Assembly (NCBI GenBank): GCA_963693365.1
Contig: CAVNZM010000012.1
Span: forward strand, 2,728,001 to 2,792,000
DNA: 64,000 nucleotides
Direction: 5' to 3'
Source of the DNA: Amoebidium appalachense
Lineage: Eukaryota > Ichthyosporea
Notes under the pieces: model-generated
What the model was told of the DNA's origin: nothing
The model's database searches: none
Seen by the model: only the letters and a program-made list of their open reading frames with translations
Translations under genes and position numbers: made by a program
Part shown: positions 1 through 13,679 of the stretch, piece after piece
How positions within the stretch are numbered: position 1 is the stretch's first letter
Layout of the letters: every line of letters starts with the position of its first letter

Positions 1-348
1 TTGTCTTGCTTGCAATTGTGTATTTTCTTATGCTTAGCATAAATCTGGAAACATCTACACTGATATTACTGCCCCCCCCCCCCCCCCCCCCCCCCCCGGG
101 GGGGTAAAATCATGTATGTATGGACAAAGCTTGTAGCCTCTTGTTGAGTGACCATGGGTGCAAATTTGCTGTTGGCCTGGTGCCAGCACCTCATCACTGC
201 CATAACAAAACCAAAAAAAGAAGTAGGAATAGTAATAAACATCGATAATGAACAGCATGTGCAATATCCGGATATCGATCCTGGCTATTCGTAATGTAAT
301 ACTAGTAAACGCCTCCGGAAATTGCCTCCGCCCTCCCGGGGGCACATG

Positions 349-382
<34 letters not shown>

Positions 383-1335
383 AACACACAGGCGCGCGCG
401 CGCATATATATGGGCGTACACACATGCACACACACGAACACATAGACACATGCGCGTATGGGCGTGCACGCACACACACACACACAACCCTACTCCGCAC
501 GCACACATGTGCGCGCTTACGCACACACACACACACAGCCACACGTGTGCTCACGTGCGTACACGTACACACAACACGTATGCCCCCGTGTAGACACACG
601 TGCACACACACAATCATTGCCCTTGTGAGCGCACACACCACCAAAATTTATGGCACGCACAAGAAATGTAGCAGATCATGATGGCACTGGTTCACATTTC
701 ACAACACATGAGCAAACCCGTGAAGATAGATACCTTTATTTGGCTACTATTTCAATTATCCAAATAGATTTAAGTGTCTTCACACAAGCATATGTTACTG
801 AGACAATCGCTCAGCCTATGAAACTTTCAATATTTCAAACACCTTTGAAACCATCCAAAGCTGGCCGTAGCTGGCAGAAAACCCGCCTATATTCATTACA
901 TCATTTCACTGTTATATTAACCCTAACTGGACGCAAAATCACATCACTCATACTCTATTGTTAAAGCTTACTTTTCCAATGGCATGGTGTACATAAAAAT
1001 AAAATGCACACGAATCCAAAGGCGCCGTGAAACTATTAGTCAAATTATCAAATATAAAAATACGGATTTATGCCGTGGCTGGGCGCAGAACCATGTAGCT
1101 CACTCTATCGTTGGTACGGTCGGCAAATCCTTCATCCGGGCACAATGGGCTCTCCGCACGCAAAGTAACGAGATCGGCACGTCTGGGAGGAGAGAGATGG
1201 TAATGTTAGCAAAGGTAGTGGGGAAATAGTGGGGAAATGCCATGAGTGTGTTCGTGTTTTATGGTTGTGGAGGGCTGCCATCCGTGTGTGTGTCCGTGTG
1301 CGTGTGCGTGTGCATGTTGGCATGTGTGTGTGTGT

Positions 1336-1381
<46 letters not shown>

Positions 1382-1543
1382 GAGAAGGGGTACATGTTTC
1401 CCAAATGTAGGTACTGCTGCATGATTCTTGCATGTGACTGTGTGGATCTGGTTTTGGTTGACCGGGTCAGAAAGCAACACTGGGGTGTTTGTAGCCGAGG
1501 AAAGAAGGGGGGGGGGGGGGGGGGGGGGGGGGTTGGTTGGTTG
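1..1543. repeat. Left-edge microsatellite region, no gene seen
   Basis: The stretch holds a poly-C run near 73-97, a long CA-rich block (about 340-620) and a compound (TG)n followed by more than 25 G near 1320-1380. A further poly-G run (about 1507-1532) lies just before the stop codon of the neighbouring minus-strand gene. The open frames here are almost entirely Cys-Val or His-Thr repeats and are products of the microsatellites. Non-repetitive DNA at about 640-1230 shows no convincing coding frame or splice pattern. Confidence 0.7.
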
Positions 1544-1803
1544 TTACCTAGTCTGGTGGCGCACGTAACCGAAGGTAGGGTCCTTGAACCAGAGTGAGCC
1601 AAAGACCACAGGGGCGGCTGTAGCAACAAAGCCGGCATTGGCAAAGCGCACGGTCGTGAAAGAGCTTGTGACTCCGTCAACGGTACCGGCAGCAAAACGA
1701 ACAGATGGGCCACCAGAGTTGGCAATGGCTGTGTGGGAGAGAGATATAGGTCAGTATGGGTGTGAAGAGTGCATGTGAGAGTTGGAGGAGAAAAGGGTGG
1801 GGT

Positions 1804-1840
<37 letters not shown>

Positions 1841-2716
1841 TGTGGTTACAGAGTATGAAGTGCACATTTACCGAAGACAACACAATACTTAAACCTTCTG
1901 CAGAGGGCACAGGAAGACCATGCATTATGGGCAGGGGTAGGGAGAGAAGGACGGAGAAAGGGGGGGGGGGGGGGGGGGGGGGGTTTGGGGGGGGGGGGTT
2001 GTCGTTTTCCATGCTCAAATGCTCGAAAAGATAGTGGGCTGGATGAACCAAGATAACACAATAACCAACACAAGGGAATCAGAGAGGAACATCATCAGGT
2101 GGGAGAAAGAAAAAAAAACACACCTCCAGGGTTGGACTCGACCATCAGCACACCCACGATAACTTGCTGCCTGTTTGCCGTGTCAGGGTTGCCCTGTGCG
2201 ACAACCTCCAACTGCGTACGGCCCACACGTCCGGGACGGATAACCACAGATTCTCCCTCGCGTTGGTCCTGAACCTGACCGAAAACGGCGGGCGTGCGTG
2301 TGATGGTGGCATATTTCATGGTGAAGTTCTGGTTCACAACCACCTGTGCGCGTGTTGCCATCATACTCGAACCACCGAAATCGAACTGGCTGCCTGGGCG
2401 AACGGCGAACCAGGCAACGGCTTCTAGTTGGTGCACACCGTCACTGCATGTGGCCTCCTGAAGCCTGTGTGGAAGAAGCGGTGGTTAGCATTACTCCTGA
2501 TTTGGATGCTTTCTACCTGTGCACGTACCATAAATGCACCTTGTGACAGAGCAGGATGGGGGTGCACGTGTTCGTGCAGTGTGCGTGCCCATTAGCATGA
2601 CGAGATATCTTTCGTTTCAAAGAGTATTGTCCCTGTGTGTCTGAGTGTGATTGTGTACCTGTGCACGTGTGCTTGATTTTATTTTTTATTTTTTTTTTAA
2701 TTTTTTTGGTGGTGGT

Positions 2717-2753
<37 letters not shown>

Positions 2754-3396
2754 AAGTACTTAATCTTGAAGCCGAGGTTGGTAACTTCGGTGATGATCAC
2801 CTCGGCAGGGTCCGGGCCACCAGCACCGGCAGGGCCGGCAATAACCACGGGGATAACATCAAAACCGGTCTTGAACGCCACGGCCTTCCAGGTCGTGTCG
2901 ACGTTGAGAGCCCCCACCTCGTAGGTCTTAGCACTAGACACAGAGCATGCACCACCGGCACCATATCCGGTAGATGAGCAATTGGCAGGTACGCACGCAC
3001 CGTTGAGCAAGGCGAACCCGGCCTTGCAATCGCACGTGAAGCTGCCGATTGTGTTTGCGCAAACGGTGTTAGCCAGCTTGCAGGGGCTGATACCGGCCTG
3101 GCACTCGTTGGTGTCGGCACACGACACACCGTCACCCTGGTAGCCGGCGTTGCACTTGCACGCCTTGCCGGTAGAGGCACCGTAGCCACCACTGAGGGAT
3201 GCGCACTGGGCGTTGATGTGGCATACCTGGCGCTCACACACTGTGGGGGTGACAGCGTTAGATTGTGTTACAGGGCTCTGTTTGTTGTGTGTGTGTGTTG
3301 GGGGAGGGGGGAGGGAGGGGGAGGGGGAGGGGTGGGGGATGGGCTGGGGTGGATTAATTAGATGGAAAGCAGACACCCGAAAGAGAGGGAAACAAG

Positions 3397-3458
<62 letters not shown>

Positions 3459-4328
3459 TTGGGGGGAGGGGGGAGCGGGAGGGTTAGAGAGGGGCACACA
3501 GGGAGGGGGGAGGGGGGGGGGGGGGGGGGGGGAGGACACATACCAGTACCAGTGACCTTGATGCCGAAAGTGGCCACGGCACGGCTGCTGACATCCACGA
3601 GCACATCGGAGAGGCCATCGGGAATACCATCGGGGTCGAAGCTGAACTCATTGCCCAGAGGCGGCTCAATCACAACCATGTAGCGACCCGCGGGTAGGCG
3701 AGCAAACTCGATCCGACCCGTAGTGTTGGTGGTCTGGGTGGCGACGGTTGCGCCGGTCTCATCCTGAATCTTAACCTTAACACCTGCGGCAGGTGGGTTG
3801 GTGGGGTTGGGAGCACCGCTGCGGTCCTTATCGACTTGCACGCTAACGACAACCGTCGATTCGGCAATGCGGCGAAGACCAAACGTTGTGGTGGCGGGGG
3901 TGCCGGGCTGAACAGTGACCTGTGTGCGTCCGTCGGGCGTACCGTCGGCATCGAAACTGTGCGTGCTGCCGCGGGGAGGAGTAACCTGCACGCGGTATGT
4001 GCCGGGGATAAGGTTGGTGAAGGTGACCTTGCCCGTCTCATCGGTGGTAAAAGTGCTGATGGTGGCACTGGTGGTTGGGTTGACCAAGGCCACGGACACA
4101 CCCTTGATGGGCTTGGAGTCGGGCTGCACCTGGCCGGTACCGCGGTCGTCGGAGACGATCGAGACGGTGACGGAGCCATCCTCTGGGTTAGGGTTTTAGT
4201 TAGTTGGTGTGTTGAGAATCCATATGCTGCATCATAATGCATCCTCCCCCCCCCCCCCCCCCCCTCTCCGCCCCCCAAAAGCGAAACTACTACAGTGCCC
4301 GTGCAGCAGAGAGAGAGATAGAGGATAT

Positions 4329-4363
<35 letters not shown>

Positions 4364-4378
4364 GTGAGTGGAGGGAGG

Positions 4379-4424
<46 letters not shown>

Positions 4425-7400
4425 GTGAGTGGAGGGAGGGGGGAGGGGGGGGGGGGGGGGAGGGGGGCCATACGTCTCGGGCGGATGCCGAAGGTGGTAG
4501 CAGGGGCCTGGTTGGGGCCAACGGTCACGGGCACACTGCCGTCAACATTGCTATCGGGCTCATATGCAACCTCCATGCCAGCGGGGATATCGAGCTTAAA
4601 AGTGTAGCTGCCGTAGGGCACATCCTTGAACTTGTACGTACCATCAGGACCAGTGGTGGCGGACTGAATAACCTTACCGGTGGAGTCAAGAAGACGCACA
4701 ACGGCGCCAGCAACGGGCCTGTCATTATCGGGCCGGCCATCGCGGTTCTCGTCACTGAGAACGCGACCAGAGAGATCCTCCGAGGCAGGGCGCAGGCCGA
4801 AAATGGCGTTGATGGGCGTGCCGGGGGCAACGGTGATGGGGGCAACACCGTTGTTGGCGCCGGTGGGCTGGTAGCTGAACGGGCGGTTGTTGGGCGTGGG
4901 CACCACCTTGATGCTGTATGTGCCGGCAGGGACGTTGGGGAATGTGTACGTGCCGTCAGGGCCGGTGGTGGTTGTCCGAACAACCTTGCCAGTGGGATCC
5001 AGCAACTGAACAGTCACGCCCGGCAAGCCAGGGTCATTGGTTGGGTTTCCGTCGCGGTTGACATCCTCATTCACCTTACCAGACACGGTGCTTGTGGCTG
5101 GGGTCAGGCCATAAGTCACCTGCAGAGGCTGGCCGGGCACAACAGTCACAGGGACCTCACCGGTGGGGCTGCCACCGGTCGGCTGGTAGGCAATCTGGCG
5201 GCCGGGGGGCACATCCACCTTAATGGTGTACTTGCCGGCGGGAACATCCGGGAACTTGAAGGTGCCGTCGGGGGCAGTGGTGGTGGTCTGAATAACCTTG
5301 CCGGTAGGGTCAAGGAGACGCACGGTGATACCACCCAGACCTGGGTCGTTGTCGGGCTTGCGGTCACCGTTTCTGTCTTCGCGCACGACACCTGTAATGG
5401 TGACGGCAGAACGGCGCACACCGAAAACGGCCTCACCCGGGGCATCGTTGGTGGCTGTGATGTCAGCGGTACCGGTGAGGGAGTCGCTCGGATCATAGCT
5501 GACGTCATAACCCTCTGGGGGCTCGATGGCCACTGTGTAGTCGCCGGGTGGCAGCTCGGTGAACTTGTAGTTACCCTCTGCATCGGTGGTCACGTCGGCA
5601 AGGGTAATGCCCTCGATGTCCGTCAAAGTCACGACGACTCCGGCCACACCCGCCACATCACCGTCAGGGGAGCCGTACGGTGCCTCATCCAACCAAACCA
5701 TACCAACAACCTGTGCGTTGTTGCTCGGTGAGAGACCGAAGGTGCTGCCGATGGGTGTGCCGGGCACGTTCTTGATGGGGAACACACCGTTGGTAGAGCC
5801 CTGGGGCTCATAAGAGAAGCCAGTGTTTGCAGGGGCCACCACCTTAACTACATAGTCGCCGGCAGGCACGTCCTGGAAGCGGTACTTGCCCTCATCATCC
5901 GTGGTGGTGCTGGTGAGCACCTTACCGTTGCGATCAAGCAGCTGCACCACCATGTTGGGTGCAGGACCATCACCGGCGGGGTTGCCGTTGCGGTCGGCAT
6001 CAAGCAGAACGGTGCCGGTAACATCCTGGGTGCCGGGGCGCAGACCGTAAATGAGGTTGTTCACGGGCACACCGGGGCGGACGGGAACGGGAGCGGCACC
6101 ATTTGTTGAACCGGTGGGCTGGTAGCTGAAAGTCATGCTGCCGGGGGGGATAACATTGACAATGTAGTTGCCGGCAGGGACGTCGATGAACTGGAAGCTA
6201 CCGTCATAGTCGGTGGTGGTGACGGTAATGGGTTTCTTGGTGTTGGGGTCGAGCAACTGAACAGTAACGCCGGCAAGACCTGGGTCACCCAGCGGCTTGC
6301 CGTCGAAGTTCTGATCGCGGTTCACCTTACCAGAGACTGTGGTACCTTGTGTCTTAATGCCAAAGTCGGCAGAAATGGGCTTGTTGGGCTCAATGCGCAG
6401 GGGCATCTCTCCGTTGTTGGAGCCAATGGGCTGGTAGCTGACCTCCGTGTTGGGGAGGGGCACAACCTTAAGCGTGTACGTACCAACGGGCACATTGGGG
6501 AACGAATAGCGGCCGTCGGGGCCGGTGGTGGTGGTGTCCACAACCTTGCCCTGGGGGTCAAGAAGCTGCACCGTAACACCGGGGGAGCCGGGGTCACCGT
6601 TAGGCTGGCCATCGCGGTTGTTATCTGTCCTGATGATACCGCTGACGGGAGAGCCAATAGGCTTGAGGCCGAATGTGACGTTGGTGACGGGGGTGCCGGC
6701 AGTGACGCTGACGGGGGCAACACCGTTGTGTGCACCGGTGGGCTGGTAGGCAAGGGTGGTGCCGGGGGGAACCACCACACGCACTTGGTACTGGCCTGCG
6801 GGGATATCAGAGAAGGTGTACGAGCCGCTAGCATCGGTGGTGGTGGACTTGATCACCTGACCGGTGGTCCTATCCACAAGCTCCACAGTGACACCGGGGG
6901 TACCGCTGTCGCCGGCGGGCGTACCATCGTTGTCAAGATCACGGTTGACCTTGCCTGAGATGGTAGTACCGATAGCCTTGACACCGAACGAGCCCTGCAC
7001 CGGCTGGCCAGGGTTGACGGTGATGGGCAGCTTGCCGTTGGTGGCGCCGTTGGGCTGGTAGCTGAACTGGGTGCCGGGGGTAGGCACAACCTCCACAGTG
7101 TACTGGCCGGCAGGCACAAACGGGAAAGTGTATGTGCCGTCGGGACCGGTGGTGGTGGTGCTGACAACATTGCCCTGGGGGTCCAGAAGACGCACAGTGA
7201 CACCGGGGGCGGCCGGATCACCATCAGGGCGACCATCGCGGTTGACATCGTTGGTGATCTTGCCGGAAACCGATGCGCCGTTCGGGCGGATGCCGTAGAT
7301 GATGCCGGTGATGGGGTTGCCTGCATTAACGGTGATGCTACCCTGGCCGCTCTGGGAGCCCACGGGGCCATATGCAATGACATTGTTTGTGGGGGGCACA

Positions 7401-10400
7401 ACCTTCACGCTGTAGCTGCCGGCAACAACATCACGGAACACAAACTGGCCGTTGCTATCAGTGGTCACGGTCTGCAGAATGGCTCCACCGGGGCCAAGAA
7501 GCTGCACGGTCACACCCGATGCACCGGGGTCATTCTCCGGCCGGCCGTCGTAGTTGGCATCCTGGTTGACGCGGCCGGCAACAATATTGCCGATGGGCTT
7601 GAACCCATAGGTCTCCTCGATGGGCTTGCCCGGGGTAACGGTGAGGCATGACTGGCCGTTGGTGGCGCCGGCAGGCTGGTAGCTCACCTCCTGACCGGCC
7701 GGGGTGATAATGCGGATGCAGTAGTTGCCCTGGGGCACGTTGGGGAACTTGTATGTGCCATCAGGGCCGGTGGTGGTGGTCTGAATGACGTTGCCAGTGT
7801 TGGGGTCGATCAACTGCACAATTACACCGGGTGCACCTGGGTCACCATCGGGCTTGCCGTCGCGGTTGGCGTCAGTGTTGATTTTGCCACCAACATCAGC
7901 GCCAGCGGGACGGAGACCATAAATGTAGGAGGTGTCTACGCCGTAGATCAGATTGACGGGGATGGTCTCGCGGGTGCTGCCATCGGGGGCAAAGCTGATG
8001 GACTTGCCGGCCGGCACGAGGATTCTCACGCTGTAGGTGCCCACGGGCATGTCCGGGAACAGGTATTCACCCTTGGCATCGGTGGTGGTGACGGACAGGA
8101 CTGCACCGGCCTTGTCCAGCAACTGCACACGCACGTCAGCCAGGGGGCGTCGCCGGCGGGGGAGCGGTCGAGGTTCTTGTCATCAACGACGCTGCCCTTG
8201 ATGTTGCCAGTGGCCGGCTTGATACCAAAGTTGACCTCCTGCTTCTGCCCGGGCACAACGTTGACCTTTGCCTGTCCATCGAGGACCTTATCGGGGTCGA
8301 AGGAGACAACAAAGCCATCGGGGGTCTCCATTCTGACGGTGTAGGTGCCGGCAGGGACGCTCTCAAAGAAGTACTTGCCCTGCGCGTTGGTGCGGGTAGT
8401 GCGGACCACGTTTCCGGCCTCATCGATCAGACGCACAATGACGTTGGGCACAGGCACACGGATGGAGTTGTAACCGGCATCCCATTCCTCGCGGAAGACA
8501 AAACCACTAATGGAGCAGCTGCTATCCCTGAGACCGAAAGTCACCGAGACGGTCTGTCCGGCAGGGACGTTCAGAGCAACATTACCATCCTTGGTGTTTC
8601 CGGTCTGGTAGCTGATGATGGTACCATCGGGGAGAACAGCCTTAACCGTGTAGGCGCCAGCAGGCACGTTGGTGAAGGAGAACTTGCCGTTGGCATCGCT
8701 TGTGGTGCTCTGCACAACAGTGCCGCGAGAATCGAGCAGCTGAACGGGCAGGTTGGGGTATGCGGGATCGCCGCTGGGCAGCCCGTCGCTGTTCTGATCG
8801 CGGAGGACCAGACCGGCAATGCTGCCTGTGGTGGGTTTCAAGCCGAAAACGTTGCTCACGGGGATACCATTCTTCACCCCCACATCGAAAGAACCATCGG
8901 GCTTATCATCACCATCGTAGCTGACGGCAAAGTTGGAGGGGGGCTTGACCTGCACGGTGTATGCGCCAGGCGGGAGCTTCTCGAAGCGGTAGTTGCCGTT
9001 GGTGTCAGTGGTGGTGCGTGCAACCTCCTGGCCGTTATCGTCCAAAACAACAACGGTGGCACCAGGGACAGGCTTGCTGTCGCCGGCCGGCGTGCCGTCG
9101 AGATTTTCATCCACAACAACCTTGCCGGTGATAACACCCTCAGAGGCATCCCTCAGGCCAAACTCGATACCGTTGATGTTGGTGCCGGTCTTCACGCTAA
9201 TGGCCGTGGTGCCGTCGGTGGTACCGTCAGCATCATACGAGACAACCTTGCCGGTAGGAATGTCAATGCGGATAGAGTAGCTGCCGGGGGCGAGGTCAAG
9301 GCGCCACGAGCCATCATCGGAGCTGGTGGTGGTGGCAACGGTGCGGCCGGTGGAGTCGATGGCACGCACGGTGATACCGGCCAGACCTGGGTCATTGTCG
9401 GGCTTACCATCGCGGTTGTTGTCGCTACGAACAATACCCTGGACAATCTGGGTGTCGTTGCACAGGCCAAAGATAACACCGTTGACGTTGGATCCCTGGG
9501 GCAGGGTAACAGACAGGGCACCGTTGGTGGAGCCGGTGGGTGCATAGCTGATACGCTTGCCTGGCGGAATGACAATGCGCACGGTATAGGTGCCGGGGAC
9601 AGCCTCGAACGTAAACACGCCGTTGGTGTCCGTCACCACCGTATTGACGATCTGACCAGCGGCGTTAACCAGGTTGACAGTGATGCCCTTGAAACCGGGG
9701 TCATTGTCCGGGCGGCCATCATGCGTGACGTCATCGAGCACCTTACCGGTGATGGTCTGGGTGGCATCACGGATGCCGAAAACGACACCATTGTAGTTGT
9801 TGTTGGACTGCACGGTGATGGGGGCAGTGCCGTCCTTGTTACCGCTGATGTCGTAGGCAATAACCTTACCCGAGGGCAGAGTCATCTTAACCGTGTACGT
9901 GCCGGGCACAACCTCCATGATGAAGTTGCCATTGGCGTCGGTGGTGGTCTGAGCAACGACCTTGTTGTTTATGTCCAAAATGGCAACGGCAATTCCGGCC
10001 ACACCGGCATCACCCTCAGGCCGGCCATCGCGATTTGCGTCGTTCTGCACGCGGCCGCTAACGGCCTGGGTAGCATCGCGAAGACCAAAGAGAATGCCGT
10101 TGTAGTTGCTGCCCGGGACAACGTTGAGAGGGGCGGAGTTGCCGGATGCACCGGTGGGTGCGTAGGAGATAACCTTGCCGGTGGGGAGAACAACCTGGAT
10201 GGTGTAGCTTCCGGGCACAATGTCGGCCTTCCAGTTACCGCTAGCATCAGTCAACACGGTGGCGACAATCTTGCCGGTGGAATCAAGAATGTTGACCCGC
10301 ACGTTGGCCAGACCGTTATCACCCGTGGGGTTACCATCGCGATTGGCATCATCATTGACCTTGCCAGAGACGCTCTGGGTGGCGTCACGGAGACCAAACA

Positions 10401-11813
10401 CAACATTGTTGACGTTGGTAAGAGGCTGGATGGTAACGGGGGCCGTGCCATCCTTGGTGCCGGAAGTATCGTACGAGATGACCTTCCCTGAGGGCATGGT
10501 CACACGCACAGTGTACTGACCCGGAGGACCCTCCAGACGGAAGTTACCGGTGGCGTCGGTGGTTGCCTGGGAGACAATGCGGCCGGTGCTATCCACCAGG
10601 GAAACAACAACACCGGCAATACCGGCATCATTGGTAGGGGAACCGTCGCGGTTTGCGTCGTCCAAAACACGGCCGCTGACCGTCTGGCTGGCGTCGCGCA
10701 GGCCGAAGGTAATGCCGTTGACGTTGGTGTTGGGTGGGACCACCAGCGGCGCGGCGTTGCCACCGTTGGCACCGGTGGGTGCATACGAGATAACCTTGCC
10801 GGTGGGGAGAACAGCCTGAATGGTGTATGTGCCGGGCACAATGTTGAAAAGGAAGTTACCGTTTGTGTCAGAGCGAGTGGTAGCAATCACCTTTCCGGTC
10901 GCGTCCACCACGTTCACAGTCACACCGGTGAATCCAGCGTCACCAGTAGGGCTACCGTCACGGTTTGCGTCATTGAGAATCTTGCCCGAGACCGTCTGGG
11001 TGGCGTCACGCAGGCCAAAGACAACACCGTTAAGGTTGGTGTTCTGCTCAATGGTGATAGGGGCCGTACCGTCTCTCTTGCCGCTGATATCATAGGCAAT
11101 GACCTTACCCGAGGGCAGGGTGATCTTAACCGTGTAATCACCGGGGGGTGCTTCAAGGCGGAACCCACCAGAACCATCGGTAACGGTCGTAGAAGCAATC
11201 TTGCCGTCGGCACCAATCAAATCAACCTTAATGCTAGCCACACCCGGGTCACTATCAGGTTTACCATCGCGGTTAACGTCTTCAAGCACACGACCACTCA
11301 CGTACTGTGTGTTGTCGCGAAGACCGAAAACAATACCATCATAGGTGGTCTCGGGCTGAACGTCCAGTGGCAAAACATTCTGATCAGCATCCTCCGGTGC
11401 GTAGGAAACGATCTTACCATTGGGCAGCTCGACTTCGATCTGATACTGACCGGGCTCGAGATCGAACTTGAAGTATCCGTTTGCGTCGGTTTTAGCTGTT
11501 GCAATAAGGTTGCCGTCCTGATCACGTGCGTTTACAGTCACACCGACGAAACCGTTATCACCATCGGGCTTGTTGTCACGGTTGGCATCATTCAGAACAC
11601 GGCCGTGGATGGGTTGCTTGTTAACTGTGCGATAAAGTAGGAGGGGGGGGGGGGGGGGGTTAGATGTGCCGCATAATATGTACGATGTGCTCTTCAGTGC
11701 ACATGAGTCAACAAAAAATTGTCAGAGCCCATTTCTTAGGGATATTGATATTGAAAGGGGAGGGGGGGACGAAGGGTGGTGATGGTGGTGGTGGAGGGGG
11801 AGGAGGAGGAGAT

Positions 11814-11850
<37 letters not shown>

Positions 11851-13617
11851 CTAACCAAAAAAAAAAAAAAAAAGGTGGTGTCTACTGTTTGTGCAGAGAT
11901 CTGTGGGCGGACGGGTTGCAATTGGGGGGGAGAGGGCGCGGGGGGGGGGGGGGGGGGGGGGGGGGGAGGGGGGGGAGGGGGGGAGTTGTGCTGGCAAGCA
12001 AGATGAAAGGTTGGAAGGTGGAGAGGTGGGGCGAGGTTGGGGGGGGGGGGGGGGGGGGGGGGGAGCATTCTCAGAGTAAGGGCACAAATCCGTAACGAAC
12101 CTAATGCACGATGGGGGGAAGTCGGGAGTGGGTTGAGAACACAATCTACTGAAGTACACAATTACAACCATAACGTCATACATACAAAAGTATGCAATAT
12201 AATAAAGAAGGTTCTTGGGTAGTAGGGTTTATCCTTTTCCTTTTCCTTTTCCTTTTCTTTTTTCTTCTTTTCTTTTCTGTTTTTTTTTTTGTTTTTTTTG
12301 TTTTTTTTGAGGGGGGGGGGGGGGGGGGGGGGGGGGGGATGGCATCCACAGTTGCCTCCTTTCAACTCGGTCACTTCATGCATGCAGCCTAATCCAGAAA
12401 CCCTTATAACAAATTGTGTGCAAAAGTAAAAAGAAGCGACATGCCAGGGATAAAGAAAAACCAGGGTGGTGGTGGTGGTGTGTGGGGTTGGGGGGGGAGG
12501 GGGGGGGTCATGGTGCCTTAAGTAGGAAGGGGTAACCGGGGTTCTAACCATAGAGCCCATCAAGATCAACTATCCACGGAGTTATGTGTGAAGCACACAA
12601 CCCAAAGCCGCACACACAAATACAAGGGGTGTAAAGGTGGGTGCCGAAAGTTCCAGAGTTAAGCCCCGGGAGGGGCGGGAGGAGTAGGCGGGGGAGGGGG
12701 GGGGGGGGGGGGGGGGGAGGGGAGGGCATACTTTTGCACTGAACACCGTCACCGTTGTAGCCCGAGTTGCAGGCGCAGGTGAAGCTGCCGAGTGTGTTTG
12801 TGCACTGGGCATTCTGGTCGCAGTTGTGGGTGCTCTTCACACACTCATTCTCATCGGGTGGGCAGATGAGCGCAAACACCCAGTCACCCCTGTGGTGTGT
12901 TTTTGTTAGTCAGCTGATGGTGGAAGGGGTGGGGACACTACATGGTGATGGGATCCTGTTTGGTGATTATACATCCATTGCTGTGTGTGCTAGATATGCA
13001 TGCGGAGATCAAGGAGGCACATAATTCGAAATGGTAGGTGAGTGCTGGATTGAGCACAGGCAACGAACGTGAGCAGAAGGCGTGCAAACAGAAAACAGAC
13101 ACGACACGTACGACCACTTCATCTGCACCAACATCACAGACAAACAATAGACACACGTGCACATGAATGCATAGAATGACACCCTGACACCACAAGAAAA
13201 TGCTGATTTCAGATAAAAAAAATCCCGATTGGCTGACCATATATTACAAAACTTACACATGCACATAAGATCAAACCCCCCCCCCCCCCCCCCCCGTCCA
13301 CTTCTTTCTAAGCTTTCCTTTACATCATAAAGTTTGCTATCTACGTGAAACCTACGGGAGACAGCTGCACTGGGCTACGGATAGAAGGTTGCAACACAAA
13401 GTAATTCAGATACACACATGGCACCGTGAATGCACCAGGGAGAGCATGTGCGTCCAATCAGCAGACCAAAGTAACACCTTTTAGGCTTCTCATGCACAAC
13501 AAACAGGGGTTAATGCACATATACAAAAAAACACTGCCACCATCGCCCACCCACCCCTCCCTTTCCCCCCCCCCCCCCCACCAACCCACCCACCCACACT
13601 CCCACCAGTACAGCCAT

Positions 13618-13679
<62 letters not shown>

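Noticed and set aside
55-644. Long open frames made of Cys-Val or His-Thr repeats here and in many other places (for example 23374-24135, 44283-45224, 61767-62591)
   Set aside because: They are translations of (TG)n/(CA)n and poly-C/G tracts, open in several frames at once, with no domain or splice logic.
650-964. 104-codon open frame in the left-edge region
   Set aside because: Unique DNA, but no recognisable domain, start context or exon partners.
1872-1897. Possible 26-nt micro-exon in the last intron of the SdrD-like gene
   Set aside because: It has AG and GT borders and an open frame, but including it breaks the phase from the exon at 2124-2464. Direct joining to 1544-1728 keeps the family-like frame.
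4183-4200. Telomere-like TTAGGG motif
   Set aside because: Only about one and a half units, explained by the CTAACCCAG splice acceptor on the other strand.
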